Below, piece after piece: positions 24,039 through 32,650 of a DNA stretch of 64,000 bases (position 1 is the stretch's first letter; each line of letters starts with the position of its first letter). The stretch lies in the NCBI GenBank assembly GCA_020635235.1, contig JACKAF010000001.1, positions 124,001 to 188,000 on the forward strand, written 5' to 3'. Below the pieces are notes generated by a model, which saw only the letters and a program-made list of their open reading frames with translations, was not told the DNA's origin and ran no database searches. The position numbers and the translations under genes were made by a program. Origin of the DNA: Pseudobdellovibrionaceae bacterium (GTDB lineage: Bacteria > Bdellovibrionota > FAC87 > UBA2466 > JACKAF01).

Positions 24039-25361
24039 ATGAAGTTTCAGTTGGTTATGGGTGTTCTTGTCCTGAGTGTTCTACTTTCTGCCTGCGCTAA
24101 AAAGCGCCCGCTGCCCCCTCGTGGGAAGCGGATTGGAACCGTTTCGGTAGGCGAGGACTTCCGCAACTATATGGTTGGCCGTGAAATCACACCTGACCAC
24201 TGCATGATGCTCGTCGAGATGACTGATAGCAAAGACGTCGTGCTCGAGATTTCAGCGCCTGGTTGCCCGGACAACAACTCCCTCGCGGCCGCCCCTATCG
24301 CCTCTCTCAAATTGTGGAGCGGTTGGATTCAGGTGGGCGATGAATATTCCACCCTTCTAATGGCCGGCAACTCCTCCATTTCCGCCGAAAATGTACCCGT
24401 TGGTGTGATTACTGATATCAACGATCAAAAAGATGAAGACGATTTGATGCGCTTAGATTCCCTTTGCGTAGGCAACACCTTCATGCGCATGGATCTTTCC
24501 AAGAATTGCCACATTGAAGTTAATGGCGACATGACGATCGCCAAGATCGAGCTCAATAAAGGCAACACGCTCCAATCCATCCTCCTTGCCCGTGCAAACG
24601 GTACGGACGATGCAGTGGATGCAGTTTCCAAACGCGTAACGAAGTTGGATGGCAAACTCGACACCATCAAAACAGCCCTCGAAGAATCCATCAAGGATTT
24701 GAGCGACAAGACAGAGCAGGGCTTCAAAGACGTGGCAACAAAACTTACCGCTATCGAAAAAGATTTCGCTGAAAAATTGACCGCACTTGAAAAGTCGGTG
24801 AAGGAAGATGCGGCAAAAGAGCGCACCAAGCTCGAAACCAAGATCCTCGGTGAGGTCCAAACCAAGCTTGATGATCTCGCCAAAACCCTCCGCAAGGAAA
24901 ACAAAGACGGCGAAGCCGCGGTTGTGGATTCCCTGACCAAGGACTTTGGCAAGAAGATGGACGACCTCAAAACGCTCATTGCCAAGGACATGGACAAGAA
25001 GCTTGAAGACCTAAAGAAGAAAGCTTCTGACGATGACAAGTCTACCGTAGAGGCTCTCCAGAAGGAAAATGCTACCAAGATCGCAGCAGCAGTAGACGCT
25101 GCAAAGAAAGAGCTTTCTAAGTTGCTTGAAGACCTCACCACCAAGTTGAACACGAAGGGAATGGAAGTCGACAAGATTAAGGAAGACGTAGCAAAGAAGA
25201 TTTCAGACGCTAACAAAGCTCAGGATGAAAAAATCGAAGCGGCGAAGAAAGCCATCGATAAATCGACTGAGGACCTCAAGAAGCAGCTCGACGACCTGAA
25301 AAAGAAGGTCGACGATGGTAACCAGGAATCGGCTGAAGAGCCTTCCTCCTCGGAAGAATAG
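24039..25361 (+). CDS. Lys-rich coiled-coil lipoprotein
   Basis: A 440-residue lipoprotein. The signal peptide ends in the lipobox LLSAC (lipid Cys at 19), followed by AKKRPLPPRGKR. Residues about 35-190 form a globular part with two Cys (CMML, CPDNN) and later VGNTFMRMD. From about 195 to 425 the sequence is an almost unbroken Lys/Glu/Asp coiled coil with Leu/Ile/Val heptads (for example KLDGKLDTIKTALEESIKDL), and it ends with an acidic Ser-Glu tail. The length of the coil (roughly 230 residues) would span much of the periplasm, like Lpp or tether proteins. GGAGGAAA precedes the ATG. The next gene, 34 bp downstream, also encodes an exported lipoprotein-like protein, probably in the same operon. 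Confidence 0.75.
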   Translation: MKFQLVMGVLVLSVLLSACAKKRPLPPRGKRIGTVSVGEDFRNYMVGREITPDHCMMLVEMTDSKDVVLEISAPGCPDNNSLAAAPIASLKLWSGWIQVGDEYSTLLMAGNSSISAENVPVGVITDINDQKDEDDLMRLDSLCVGNTFMRMDLSKNCHIEVNGDMTIAKIELNKGNTLQSILLARANGTDDAVDAVSKRVTKLDGKLDTIKTALEESIKDLSDKTEQGFKDVATKLTAIEKDFAEKLTALEKSVKEDAAKERTKLETKILGEVQTKLDDLAKTLRKENKDGEAAVVDSLTKDFGKKMDDLKTLIAKDMDKKLEDLKKKASDDDKSTVEALQKENATKIAAAVDAAKKELSKLLEDLTTKLNTKGMEVDKIKEDVAKKISDANKAQDEKIEAAKKAIDKSTEDLKKQLDDLKKKVDDGNQESAEEPSSSEE

Positions 25362-25395
25362 TCACCGTAGCAATTAGACTTAGAGGAATACTGTC

Positions 25396-26493
25396 ATGAA
25401 ATACTCAGTCTCAAAAGCCTTAGCTATCCTGATGCTAGTACCGGCGCTCTCGTTTTGGACCGCATGCACGCGTTCCAAACCTGAGCCCAAAGCCGAAGTC
25501 CCTGTTGCGGAAAACACGGCACCGGTCGAGCAAGCAACGGAAGCGGCTCCCAGCGAGCCAGCTCCTGTCGCGAGCAATGAAGTCCCGGCGGTTGAAAAAA
25601 CGCCGGTACCGGTCGTCAAACCCGCACAAAAGCCGGTCATTGCAAGACGTCCGAGCCCTCTTAAGCCGATTCCGGTTGTTTCCAAGCCGAAGTCGCTGAA
25701 GTTTGCACCGATGCCCATAGTCGGAACAAGCTCCATGGAAGCTTCCGTACCGAAGACCGGACTCGCGTTCTTCATCGGAGCGGGACACAGGTTCGGTACG
25801 CAGATTTCCGATCGCACATTCACCGAGATGGAGCTTCAAGCTAGCTACCTCTTTGAGAATGGCGCTGAGATCGGCGTCCTCCAAACGGCGAAGAAGCTCT
25901 ATGACATTGCGCCGGTAGGTGAAAAAGAACTTCTGCTGGATGACACGGTTTTGTTCTGGCGCTCCAATGCCATGAACGGGCCTTTGGGTACGTCGCTCAA
26001 AGTTACCGCTGGCGTCACGATCCCGGTTTCTGAACAGTCCGGCGATCGCCAGACGATCACGCGTCCGAGCATTGCTTTGACTGCAAGCAAAAAGGTAACT
26101 GACAAACTAGAGATTTCTGTCACCCCGTACGTCCAGTACCATTTTAATCGATTCGTCTCGGGCCCTGACAGGGTTCCGTCCCCGCTCGTTGCGGTGGGTG
26201 CGATCACCAAGGCAGAGTTCCATGTGGTACCCAACGCGATTAAGCTTGTCGGCTGGGATCGCATCGGTGGCCAGTTCTATGAAGAGTTTGATGACCGCTC
26301 GGTAGCGCCTCCGGCATCTACTTTGTCGAACTTTGGAGCGTATTTGGATTTCCTAATTTCAGACAGCCTCTCATTGCAGGCAGGCTGGCTTCGTGGAAAC
26401 TCTCTGCCGAATGACGGTCTAAACACCGGCAACCAGAACTTCTACGATCCGGAAAGCCACCGCTTCTACGCATCCATTGGGATTCGTTTCTAA
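25396..26493 (+). CDS. Lipoprotein-like outer-membrane beta-barrel
   Basis: A 365-residue exported protein not assigned to a named family. The signal peptide ends in FWTAC, a poor lipobox because Trp replaces the usual Leu at -3. Residues 30-105 are a Pro/Val/Ala/Lys-rich linker (EKTPVPVVKPAQKPVIARRP). The rest has alternating amphipathic strands (GLAFFIGAGHRFGTQI, MELQASYLF, TSLKVTAGVTIPV, KLEISVTPYVQYHFNRF) and ends SHRFYASIGIRF, with the terminal Phe required by the BAM complex. It looks like an eight- to twelve-strand barrel with a periplasmic or surface linker. It follows the coiled-coil lipoprotein gene, and AGAGGAA precedes the ATG. Confidence 0.65.
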   Translation: MKYSVSKALAILMLVPALSFWTACTRSKPEPKAEVPVAENTAPVEQATEAAPSEPAPVASNEVPAVEKTPVPVVKPAQKPVIARRPSPLKPIPVVSKPKSLKFAPMPIVGTSSMEASVPKTGLAFFIGAGHRFGTQISDRTFTEMELQASYLFENGAEIGVLQTAKKLYDIAPVGEKELLLDDTVLFWRSNAMNGPLGTSLKVTAGVTIPVSEQSGDRQTITRPSIALTASKKVTDKLEISVTPYVQYHFNRFVSGPDRVPSPLVAVGAITKAEFHVVPNAIKLVGWDRIGGQFYEEFDDRSVAPPASTLSNFGAYLDFLISDSLSLQAGWLRGNSLPNDGLNTGNQNFYDPESHRFYASIGIRF

Positions 26494-26504
26494 GAAAGAT
26501 TTGG

Positions 26505-27755
26505 CTAGGTACTATCGGGCTTTGCGTCGGAAATCACGCGACGTCCCCGATGAAAGGTCAGGTAGTACCAAATCCATTGAGTCATCACCAGGATCCGGTT
26601 CTTGAAATCGATTAGGTAGAAGATATGTACGACTACCCAAATCCACCAGGCCAGCAAACCGGCTAGGCGAAGTCCTAAGACGTCAGCAACGGCAAAGCGC
26701 CTACCGACAGTCGCAAGATTTCCTTTATCAACATACTTAAACGCGGGGGAATTCTTTCCCTCCAGTCGGGACTTGATCACACGCGCCACGTGCTGCCCTT
26801 GTTGTTTCGCGACGGGTGCCACGGCAGGCAGTGCCCGCCCGCCTGCATCCAAAAAACAGGCCGCGTCTCCGACCACGAAAACACTCGAATCCTCTGGCAG
26901 GCTCAGATCTGGGCCCACTTTCACTCTTCCAGAGCGATCGGTTTCCACGCCGAGTTTCGAAGCAACGGAGGTCGCCCGTACGCCCGCAGCCCAAAAGATC
27001 GAGCCCGCTTCAATACGTCGGCCCTTAAGCGTAACCCCTGAATCGTCCAGCGCCTCTACGGCAGAGCCGGTAATTACCTTCACGCCCAGCTGATGGAGCG
27101 CCTTCTGTGCTTTTTCGGAAAGCTTTTCTGAGAACACCCCCAAAATCCGAGGGCCCGCCTCCACCAAAATAATTTCCGCCGAAGCGGGGTCAAAGTTGCG
27201 AAACTCCCCCCGAATCGCTTTGTGGGACAGTTCCGCCAACGCCCCGGCGAGTTCAACGCCGGTGGGGCCCGCACCTACTATCACAAAAGTTAAAAGACGC
27301 TTGCGGCGTGAACTATCTGTCTCAAACTCGGCAGCTTCAAACGCACGCAGTACCTGATCTCGCATTCGGGTTGCATCGTCGATGGCCTTCAAAGAAGGCG
27401 CATTCTTCTTCCAGACATCATTACCAAAGTAATTGTATTCCGACCCGGTCGCGACAACGAGCACATCGTAAGGGACTTGTCCCACACTGGTTTGGACGAG
27501 CTTCGCCTCGCGATCCACCCCTTTAATTTCGGCTTGCAGCACTTTGACGTTTTTTTGCCTTCGGAACACGTGACGAATGGGGACAGCAATGTCTTCCGGT
27601 GAAAGCCCACCGGTCGCAACTTGATAGAGCAAGGGTTGAAAGAGGTGGTGGTTCTGCCGATCGATAATCAGGATCTCTACTGCGGCGTGCTTCAACCCGC
27701 CAGCAACGGCGAGACCCGCGAAGCCTCCCCCTAGAATCACTACTCGATCGGCCAT
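26505..27755 (-). CDS. ndh: Type II NADH dehydrogenase
   Basis: A 416-residue single-subunit, non-proton-pumping NADH:quinone oxidoreductase. Two dinucleotide-binding folds are evident: VVILGGGFAGLAVAGGL for FAD and FVIVGAGPTGVELAGALAEL for NADH. FVVGDAACF and AGSIFWAAGVRATSVA are also typical. The C-terminal WWIWVVVHIFYLIDFKNR, then MTQWIWYYLTFHRG, is the membrane-anchoring region seen in NDH-2. The frame extends 40 codons upstream, but GAGGAG just before ATG 27755 fixes the start. It is convergent with the beta-barrel gene and divergent from the GT87-like gene. Confidence 0.92.
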   Translation of the reverse strand: MADRVVILGGGFAGLAVAGGLKHAAVEILIIDRQNHHLFQPLLYQVATGGLSPEDIAVPIRHVFRRQKNVKVLQAEIKGVDREAKLVQTSVGQVPYDVLVVATGSEYNYFGNDVWKKNAPSLKAIDDATRMRDQVLRAFEAAEFETDSSRRKRLLTFVIVGAGPTGVELAGALAELSHKAIRGEFRNFDPASAEIILVEAGPRILGVFSEKLSEKAQKALHQLGVKVITGSAVEALDDSGVTLKGRRIEAGSIFWAAGVRATSVASKLGVETDRSGRVKVGPDLSLPEDSSVFVVGDAACFLDAGGRALPAVAPVAKQQGQHVARVIKSRLEGKNSPAFKYVDKGNLATVGRRFAVADVLGLRLAGLLAWWIWVVVHIFYLIDFKNRILVMTQWIWYYLTFHRGRRVISDAKPDST

Positions 27756-27929
27756 TGGCTCCTCTTGTTCCTGATTAGTATCGCACAATCGCCGGTTTCC
27801 TTCATCTTGAACCCGGGTGAACTCTCTGCCACAAACCCGACGAATGCCCCTACATGTCTCAAGAGGCACGTCCATCGAGGCTTGTCAGAGATCGGTAGCT
27901 CAACTACTATCCTCACAAGGTGAGAGAGG

Positions 27930-29126
27930 ATGACTAAACGCTACTGGGTGCAGGTGCTGTTATTGACCTTGGTGACGTTTGCGTGCGTCGCACCCAAAAC
28001 CTACAAAACCGGGCTCCTCATCGTCAGCCGAACCTACTCGCTCGCTTCCGATCACCTGCTTTCAGGGGTCTCGCCCTACAAAGAACGCCTCCACGACACA
28101 AAGTGGTTAGAGACAGACTGGTTCAAGTATTCGCCGCTTCTGGCCCTGGGCTACACCGTGATGACCTGGCTACCCGGCAAGGCACACGCACTGCTCTGGG
28201 TTTTCATTAACGTTCTTTTCTTTTGGATGGGCGTCAGTGCCTGGGTGCGACTCGACCGCAAGACTTCTCCTTGGCTCTGTTTTGCCGTAATTGTTGCTTC
28301 GTGCGAACTCAATATTTCTCTCGTTCATCAGCAAATCAACGGCCTGCTTTGTGGGATGACATTCCTGGGAATGGCGGCATACCAAAGGCATGCCTACGGG
28401 TACGCGGGTTCATTGTTGGCACTGGCCACCAACTTCAAGATTATCCCACTTCCGCTCCTTGGGACCCTCGGCCTTCAAATGCGCCGGCAGTACCTTTTCT
28501 ATGCAGTGCTCACTCTGGCATTGGCTTTTGTTATTCCCGGCTTTTTTATTGGTTTTGATACGAATCTTCAGTTTCACCTTGATTGGATGCAGCTCCTTGC
28601 AAAAGACATCCACACTCAAGGGATTGCTGATATCCAGTCGCTCATGGAACGCTTGGGAGCTCCAACCCTTGGAGCTTTTCTACGTTGGTCGGTACTGTTT
28701 GTAACGGCAGGTTTGATGATCATCCCCGTTCTGCTCAAGAAAGAAGATCCCGATTGGGTGCTGTGGTTGAGTACCGCTCTCTTGGGGATCACGCTATGGA
28801 ATCCGAGATCTGAATCGCCGACCTTTGTCATCGTTGCCCCCCTATACATCCTTCTGATGCAACGCTGGCTTGGATCCACTGCGTGGGAGAAACTCGGCCG
28901 CTGCTTTCTCGTTGTCTGTTCGTTTCTCATTACCATCAGTTTTACCGACATCTGGCCACGCACCCTTTGGGATCCCGGTAGCCCCGTCTGCGCCGCCAAG
29001 ACAATCGGAACCTTGATGTTATTTGTCGTCGTCACAACGCTTTATTTTCGAGACCTCTTTTTGCGCCAAGCACAGGAGCAGCCGAATGAATTCTCCCACC
29101 CGCGAATGGTTATCGAAGCTTCCTAA
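27930..29126 (+). CDS. GT87-like (DUF2029) membrane glycosyltransferase
   Basis: A 398-residue integral membrane protein with about ten hydrophobic helices. The first periplasmic loop contains SGVSPYKERL and DWFKYSPLLALGY, resembling the F-x-Y-x-P stretch of polyprenyl-phosphate-mannose-using GT-C enzymes (GT87). HQQINGLLCGM and NFKIIPLPLLG also fit that family. GT87 members add mannose or arabinose to lipid-linked or envelope glycans; the acceptor here is unknown. GGTGAGAGAGG precedes the ATG. The last 41 bp overlap the start of the deaminase gene. Confidence 0.7.
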   Translation: MTKRYWVQVLLLTLVTFACVAPKTYKTGLLIVSRTYSLASDHLLSGVSPYKERLHDTKWLETDWFKYSPLLALGYTVMTWLPGKAHALLWVFINVLFFWMGVSAWVRLDRKTSPWLCFAVIVASCELNISLVHQQINGLLCGMTFLGMAAYQRHAYGYAGSLLALATNFKIIPLPLLGTLGLQMRRQYLFYAVLTLALAFVIPGFFIGFDTNLQFHLDWMQLLAKDIHTQGIADIQSLMERLGAPTLGAFLRWSVLFVTAGLMIIPVLLKKEDPDWVLWLSTALLGITLWNPRSESPTFVIVAPLYILLMQRWLGSTAWEKLGRCFLVVCSFLITISFTDIWPRTLWDPGSPVCAAKTIGTLMLFVVVTTLYFRDLFLRQAQEQPNEFSHPRMVIEAS

Positions 29127-30093
29127 AGCGGAGCTACACCTCCACATCGAAGGCAGCCTGGAACCGGAAATGGTTTTTGAAAAGGCCGCAAAGCATGGAG
29201 TCAAGCTACCCTACTCGAGTGTTGAGGCGCTGAGAAAAGCCTACGATTTTTCAGATCTTCAATCTTTTCTGGACATTTATTACCGTGGAGCAGACGTGCT
29301 TCGCGATGAAGAAGATTTTTTTGATCTCACAAAGGCATATCTAAAAAAAGTACACAGCGAAAATGTACGGCATGTGGAGATTTTTTTCGATCCGCAAACA
29401 CATACGGATCGGGGCATCCCTTTCGAGGTGGTTATCCGGGGGATACGAGCGGCGCTGGAGAACGCGTCTAAGGACTACGGGATGAGCAGCGAACTCATCC
29501 TCTGTTTCCTGCGCCATCTCTCTTGTGAGGCAGCGGAAAAGACGTTGAAGCAAGCCCTTCCCTTCAAGGACTGGATAATCGCGGTTGGGTTGGATTCCTC
29601 GGAGGTCGGACACCCGCCCAGCAAATTCAAACGCGTTTTTGACCAGGCCCGAAGTGAGGGATTTCTCGCCGTTGCCCATGCTGGGGAGGAAGGCCCCCCG
29701 GAGTATATTTGGGAGGCGCTTGATCTGCTCCAAGTGAAACGCATCGATCACGGCGTGCGCTGCCTTGAAGATGAAAAGCTAACCGAACGACTAGTCGCAG
29801 AAAAAATTCCACTTACGGTCTGCCCGCTTTCCAATTTGAAACTGAAGGTCTTTGAGCGACTGGAAGATCACAACCTCAAAAAGTTGCTGGATCGGGGCCT
29901 CAGAGCCACTGTGAATTCCGATGACCCCGCCTACTTTGGGGGATACCTCGAGGAAAACTTCGCGCAAACAGCGGAGGCTCTAAAACTTAGTCGAGAGCAC
30001 GTCGTTCGCCTCGCTGAAAATTCGTTCCTCGCCTCTTTCGCCTCAGAACAACGTAAAGCCGACTTGATTCAGGAACTGAGAGAAAAAGCCTAG
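29086..30093 (+). CDS. add: Adenine/adenosine deaminase (adenine-deaminase signature)
   Basis: A 335-residue TIM-barrel zinc deaminase. Zinc ligands are in KAELHLHIEGSL (HxH), VAHAGEEGPPEY and NSDDPAYFGG; the catalytic Glu follows AHAG, and IDHGVRC gives another active-site His. The GEEGPPEYIWEALDLL and DPAYFGGYLEENF variants are those of the adenine-deaminase branch (fungal Aah1 and Pseudomonas enzymes), so free adenine to hypoxanthine may be the main reaction rather than adenosine to inosine. AGGAG precedes ATG 29086, which lies inside the GT87-like gene by 41 bp and suggests coupling. Substrate preference is inferred. Confidence 0.85.
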   Translation: MNSPTREWLSKLPKAELHLHIEGSLEPEMVFEKAAKHGVKLPYSSVEALRKAYDFSDLQSFLDIYYRGADVLRDEEDFFDLTKAYLKKVHSENVRHVEIFFDPQTHTDRGIPFEVVIRGIRAALENASKDYGMSSELILCFLRHLSCEAAEKTLKQALPFKDWIIAVGLDSSEVGHPPSKFKRVFDQARSEGFLAVAHAGEEGPPEYIWEALDLLQVKRIDHGVRCLEDEKLTERLVAEKIPLTVCPLSNLKLKVFERLEDHNLKKLLDRGLRATVNSDDPAYFGGYLEENFAQTAEALKLSREHVVRLAENSFLASFASEQRKADLIQELREKA

Positions 30094-30305
30094 GCAGTCG
30101 GCTGGCTGTGCCGCGAAATCGGAACGACCGTCGCTTTTGCCGGGGCCTTGTCCTCCAGCATTTGCGCCGCGTGGTACACCGTTTTTGCAAACTGCAGAAA
30201 AGCTTCCTTTTCGTACTTAATGGAAAAGTTCCCTAAATCAACGCGGATTGTTCCGCAACCGCAACGCTGGATGGATTGGACCGGGTTTACAGAGCGTTTT
30301 TTCAT
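30090..30305 (-). CDS. Small cysteine-containing protein of unknown function
   Basis: A 71-residue protein: a basic start (KKRSVNPVQSIQR), then CGCGTIRVDLGNFSIKYEKE, an alpha-helical FLQFAKTVYHAAQML, and a disordered tail. The C-x-C followed by a beta-hairpin and GN resembles small bacterial proteins of the DUF6686 type, but this is a weak impression. The start is fixed by GGGAGGG 5 nt before ATG 30305; longer frames to 30446 lack a ribosome site. It overlaps the end of the deaminase gene by 4 bp on the other strand. Confidence 0.6.
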   Translation of the reverse strand: MKKRSVNPVQSIQRCGCGTIRVDLGNFSIKYEKEAFLQFAKTVYHAAQMLEDKAPAKATVVPISRHSQPTA

Positions 30306-30509
30306 TTTATCCCTCCCCCAAAAATTCGGGCTCTTGTTCAGACTAAATCTGAATAAGACTGTATCCGAGCCTTCCCGGCTTGCCAACACAAATGTATGGC
30401 AAAAAGCGCGGAAATTATTGACCCCTGATCCTACATGTATGGCCATCCGAATTCTTTTTTGGCTGGCCTAGTCCTCGTTGCGTGCTTAGGATGATCCGAA
30501 CGAGGAAGC

Positions 30510-30884
30510 ATGCGGATTACCTTAATTATTCTTATGTCGGGTCTCTTGCTAGGCGGCTGCGCTACCAGTCCCCGTAGCAACGAAAAGCAAATCACACTTG
30601 GTAATTTCAAAACGAAGATCTTGCGAGGCCAAACAAACCAGAAAGAAGTGATGCGCTTACTGGGCTCTCCGAGCATCACCACCTCGAACGCACAGGGGAA
30701 CCCCGTCTGGACCTACACGCGCCAGGCCTTTGACCAGAAAAACCAGCGCTTTGCCGGCGGCATTACCCTCTATGGGGGGGACGATTCCTTCACCTCCTCG
30801 TCCAGCTCCAGTTACGACATCATCCTTACCTTCGACGCCGAGAAACGCGTGGAAGACTACTCTGTCATCGCCTCCGAGTTCTAG
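30510..30884 (+). CDS. BamE/SmpA-like lipoprotein
   Basis: A 124-residue lipoprotein with a clear lipobox (MSGLLLGGC, lipid Cys at 17) and one small SmpA/OmlA-type domain: ILRGQTNQKEVMRLLGSPS near 45-63, the turn that marks BamE-like proteins, followed by PVWTYTRQAF and a beta-hairpin ending in YDIILTFDAEKRVEDYSV. BamE is a component of the outer-membrane protein assembly complex; several paralogues of unknown role exist in most genomes, so this is not called bamE. A run of six Ser near residue 98 forms a loop. The tadA gene follows 36 bp downstream. Confidence 0.78.
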   Translation: MRITLIILMSGLLLGGCATSPRSNEKQITLGNFKTKILRGQTNQKEVMRLLGSPSITTSNAQGNPVWTYTRQAFDQKNQRFAGGITLYGGDDSFTSSSSSSYDIILTFDAEKRVEDYSVIASEF

Positions 30885-30920
30885 GCTGGATTCGGGCGTC
30901 AGGACGTGCTATCGGGAGGC

Positions 30921-31421
30921 ATGTCACTTGAGAATCCCGAACTCTGGATGAAACAGGCCTACGCACTGGCAGAAGAGGCAGCCTCCCTTTACGGTGAGGT
31001 TCCTGTCGCGGCCTTGCTCGTGCGCGGCGACCAGATTGTCGGACGCGGCACGAACGAGCGCCTCCGGAGCGAGCGGACCGCGTCGCATGCGGAAATCGTC
31101 GCGCTTGAAGATTACAACCTGCGATTCGGCCGGTGGCGATGCGAACCCGGGACCTCTTTGGTAGTCACGACGGAACCGTGCCTCATGTGTACCGGAGCTT
31201 TGCTCTGGGCGCGTGTCGATCACCTATATTTTGGCTGCGAGGATCCCCGAGGCGCGGGGCTTCTCCGCATACAGCCACTTATCAGCGAAGGCGTCTACGA
31301 TCACCGCTTTTGCAGTATCCACGGTGGAGTACTCGGCGAAGAATGTTCGGCAATGATGAGTAGCTTTTTCTCACGCATGCGGGCACGCAAAGAGTACGAA
31401 TCGGATATTCATTTTTTCTAA
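30921..31421 (+). CDS. tadA: tRNA adenosine(34) deaminase
   Basis: A 166-residue cytidine-deaminase-fold enzyme that converts A34 of tRNA-Arg(ACG) to inosine. The zinc site is ASHAEIVAL (His and catalytic Glu) plus TTEPCLMCTGALLWARV (two Cys). YFGCEDPRGAG is the TadA variant of the next loop, where most TadA read FGAxDxxxGA. ATG 30921 follows GGGAGG with very short spacing; ATG at 30948 and GTG at 30906 are alternatives. The matching tRNA-Arg(ACG) is present in this window. Confidence 0.9.
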   Translation: MSLENPELWMKQAYALAEEAASLYGEVPVAALLVRGDQIVGRGTNERLRSERTASHAEIVALEDYNLRFGRWRCEPGTSLVVTTEPCLMCTGALLWARVDHLYFGCEDPRGAGLLRIQPLISEGVYDHRFCSIHGGVLGEECSAMMSSFFSRMRARKEYESDIHFF

Positions 31422-31482
31422 TGCCACATTAATATTTATTAATTTTTCTAAACTAAAATAAAGACGTATGCCTTAAAGCATC

Positions 31483-31509
31483 CCTTCCGTCGCCACAACG
31501 GCCGGAAGG
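31483..31509 (+). other. Leader hairpin before the gene at 31525
   Basis: CCTTCCG (31483-31489) and CGGAAGG (31503-31509) form a 7-bp stem that places the ribosome site CTGGAGGG just after it. An AT-rich promoter-like stretch (31435-31460) lies upstream. It could modulate translation; function unknown. Confidence 0.3.
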
Positions 31510-31524
31510 AGCTGGAGGGACGAT

Positions 31525-32640
31525 ATGAAAACGTTAAAATTTTTTGGTTTAGTACTGCTAGCAATCGGTTCGAGCGATTTTGCAAACGCGGGAACCGTTT
31601 ACTCGAAAGATCTGAAGCTGGATTGCCACGGGGAATATAAGGTTCTAAAGGCCGAGCCATACTACAAACCGCCCATGGGGCGGGCCCCCGGAAGATCCGG
31701 AACGCACGAAACTGTTGAGGTACTCTCACTGGATGGGCCAGGTTGTGAGTTGCTGGAACCCAACTACAAGATCGAAATTCAGATCGGCGATGAACTTCCG
31801 TATGGCCAATCCATTTATGAAGGGAGTTTTTTGGAAGCTAAGGCACTCGCGTCGCAACGGCTGGGTAATACCTACCCGTTCTCAGCGGAGCAGCACTTCG
31901 GTTACCAGACAAAGTATGGAACGCTCCCCTTTTTCCCAACTCTGCACCAAGAGAGCCTTTCCATCCTCGGAAAAACAAGAACCCTTGACGCGCAAAAAAC
32001 CTACGGGAGTTTAACTGTCTCGGAACTTGCGGACTCAGATAAAACCAAACTCCTCAAAGAGGCCTACTCGGCAATTGAATACGGGAAAAAATACCAGAGT
32101 ATTAGTGCCGACAGCGATGACTTTCTCGGATTCATTTTGGCCGTGAGCTTTGAAAAAGAGGATCTGGTGCTTCAATACATCGAGGATCTAATCCTTCTGT
32201 TTGAAAACACAACCAGGTACACCAGCTCTTTCGTCAGTCTACATCCGGGCACCCAAATCGGCGCCAAACTGAATGAGTTGCTGAATACCTACGGGAAAAG
32301 CAAGTTTTCATCCAAGATAGAGGTGTTAAAAAGAAATCCTCTCCTTTTCGAAGACCAGATCGTTGGTTGGGCCTTCCTAAAGAACGGTATTTCGGTGCCA
32401 AAACTAACCGAATCAGAAACCGTGGATTTCCTGGTAACCGCCCTGGAAGAAGCTGAAAATCTCGCCAAGGTGCCTCAAGTACTCGAGGCCCGGTATCTGC
32501 TCCAACAATACAAGGAGGCAGGTAAAACGATCCTGGCTTACAGCAACAAGCAGCCACCTGCGATGTACAAGAAGCACGAGTATTTCGTCGTCAACGCGGA
32601 AGCGGAGTCCTTAATCCATTCGCTGCTCGCGGTAAAATAG
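31525..32640 (+). CDS. Secreted protein of unknown function
   Basis: A 371-residue protein with a Sec signal peptide (KTLKFFGLVLLAIGSSDFANA, cleavage near residue 22). The mature protein starts with a small Cys-containing beta domain (LDCHGEYKVLK, DGPGCELLEPNYKIEIQIG) of about 100 residues and is then mainly alpha-helical to the end, with acidic surface and no catalytic motif recognised. The two Cys could form a disulfide. GGAGGGA precedes the ATG. It is convergent with a GNAT gene; a GC-rich stem lies over the end of that gene. Confidence 0.6.
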   Translation: MKTLKFFGLVLLAIGSSDFANAGTVYSKDLKLDCHGEYKVLKAEPYYKPPMGRAPGRSGTHETVEVLSLDGPGCELLEPNYKIEIQIGDELPYGQSIYEGSFLEAKALASQRLGNTYPFSAEQHFGYQTKYGTLPFFPTLHQESLSILGKTRTLDAQKTYGSLTVSELADSDKTKLLKEAYSAIEYGKKYQSISADSDDFLGFILAVSFEKEDLVLQYIEDLILLFENTTRYTSSFVSLHPGTQIGAKLNELLNTYGKSKFSSKIEVLKRNPLLFEDQIVGWAFLKNGISVPKLTESETVDFLVTALEEAENLAKVPQVLEARYLLQQYKEAGKTILAYSNKQPPAMYKKHEYFVVNAEAESLIHSLLAVK

Positions 32641-32650
32641 TCCGTCACCT

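Noticed and set aside
24425..25216. A 263-codon Ser-rich open frame on the minus strand
   Set aside because: It is the complement of the Lys/Asp/Leu coiled-coil gene; the biased codon use of that gene removes stops on the other strand. It has no ribosome site or recognisable fold.
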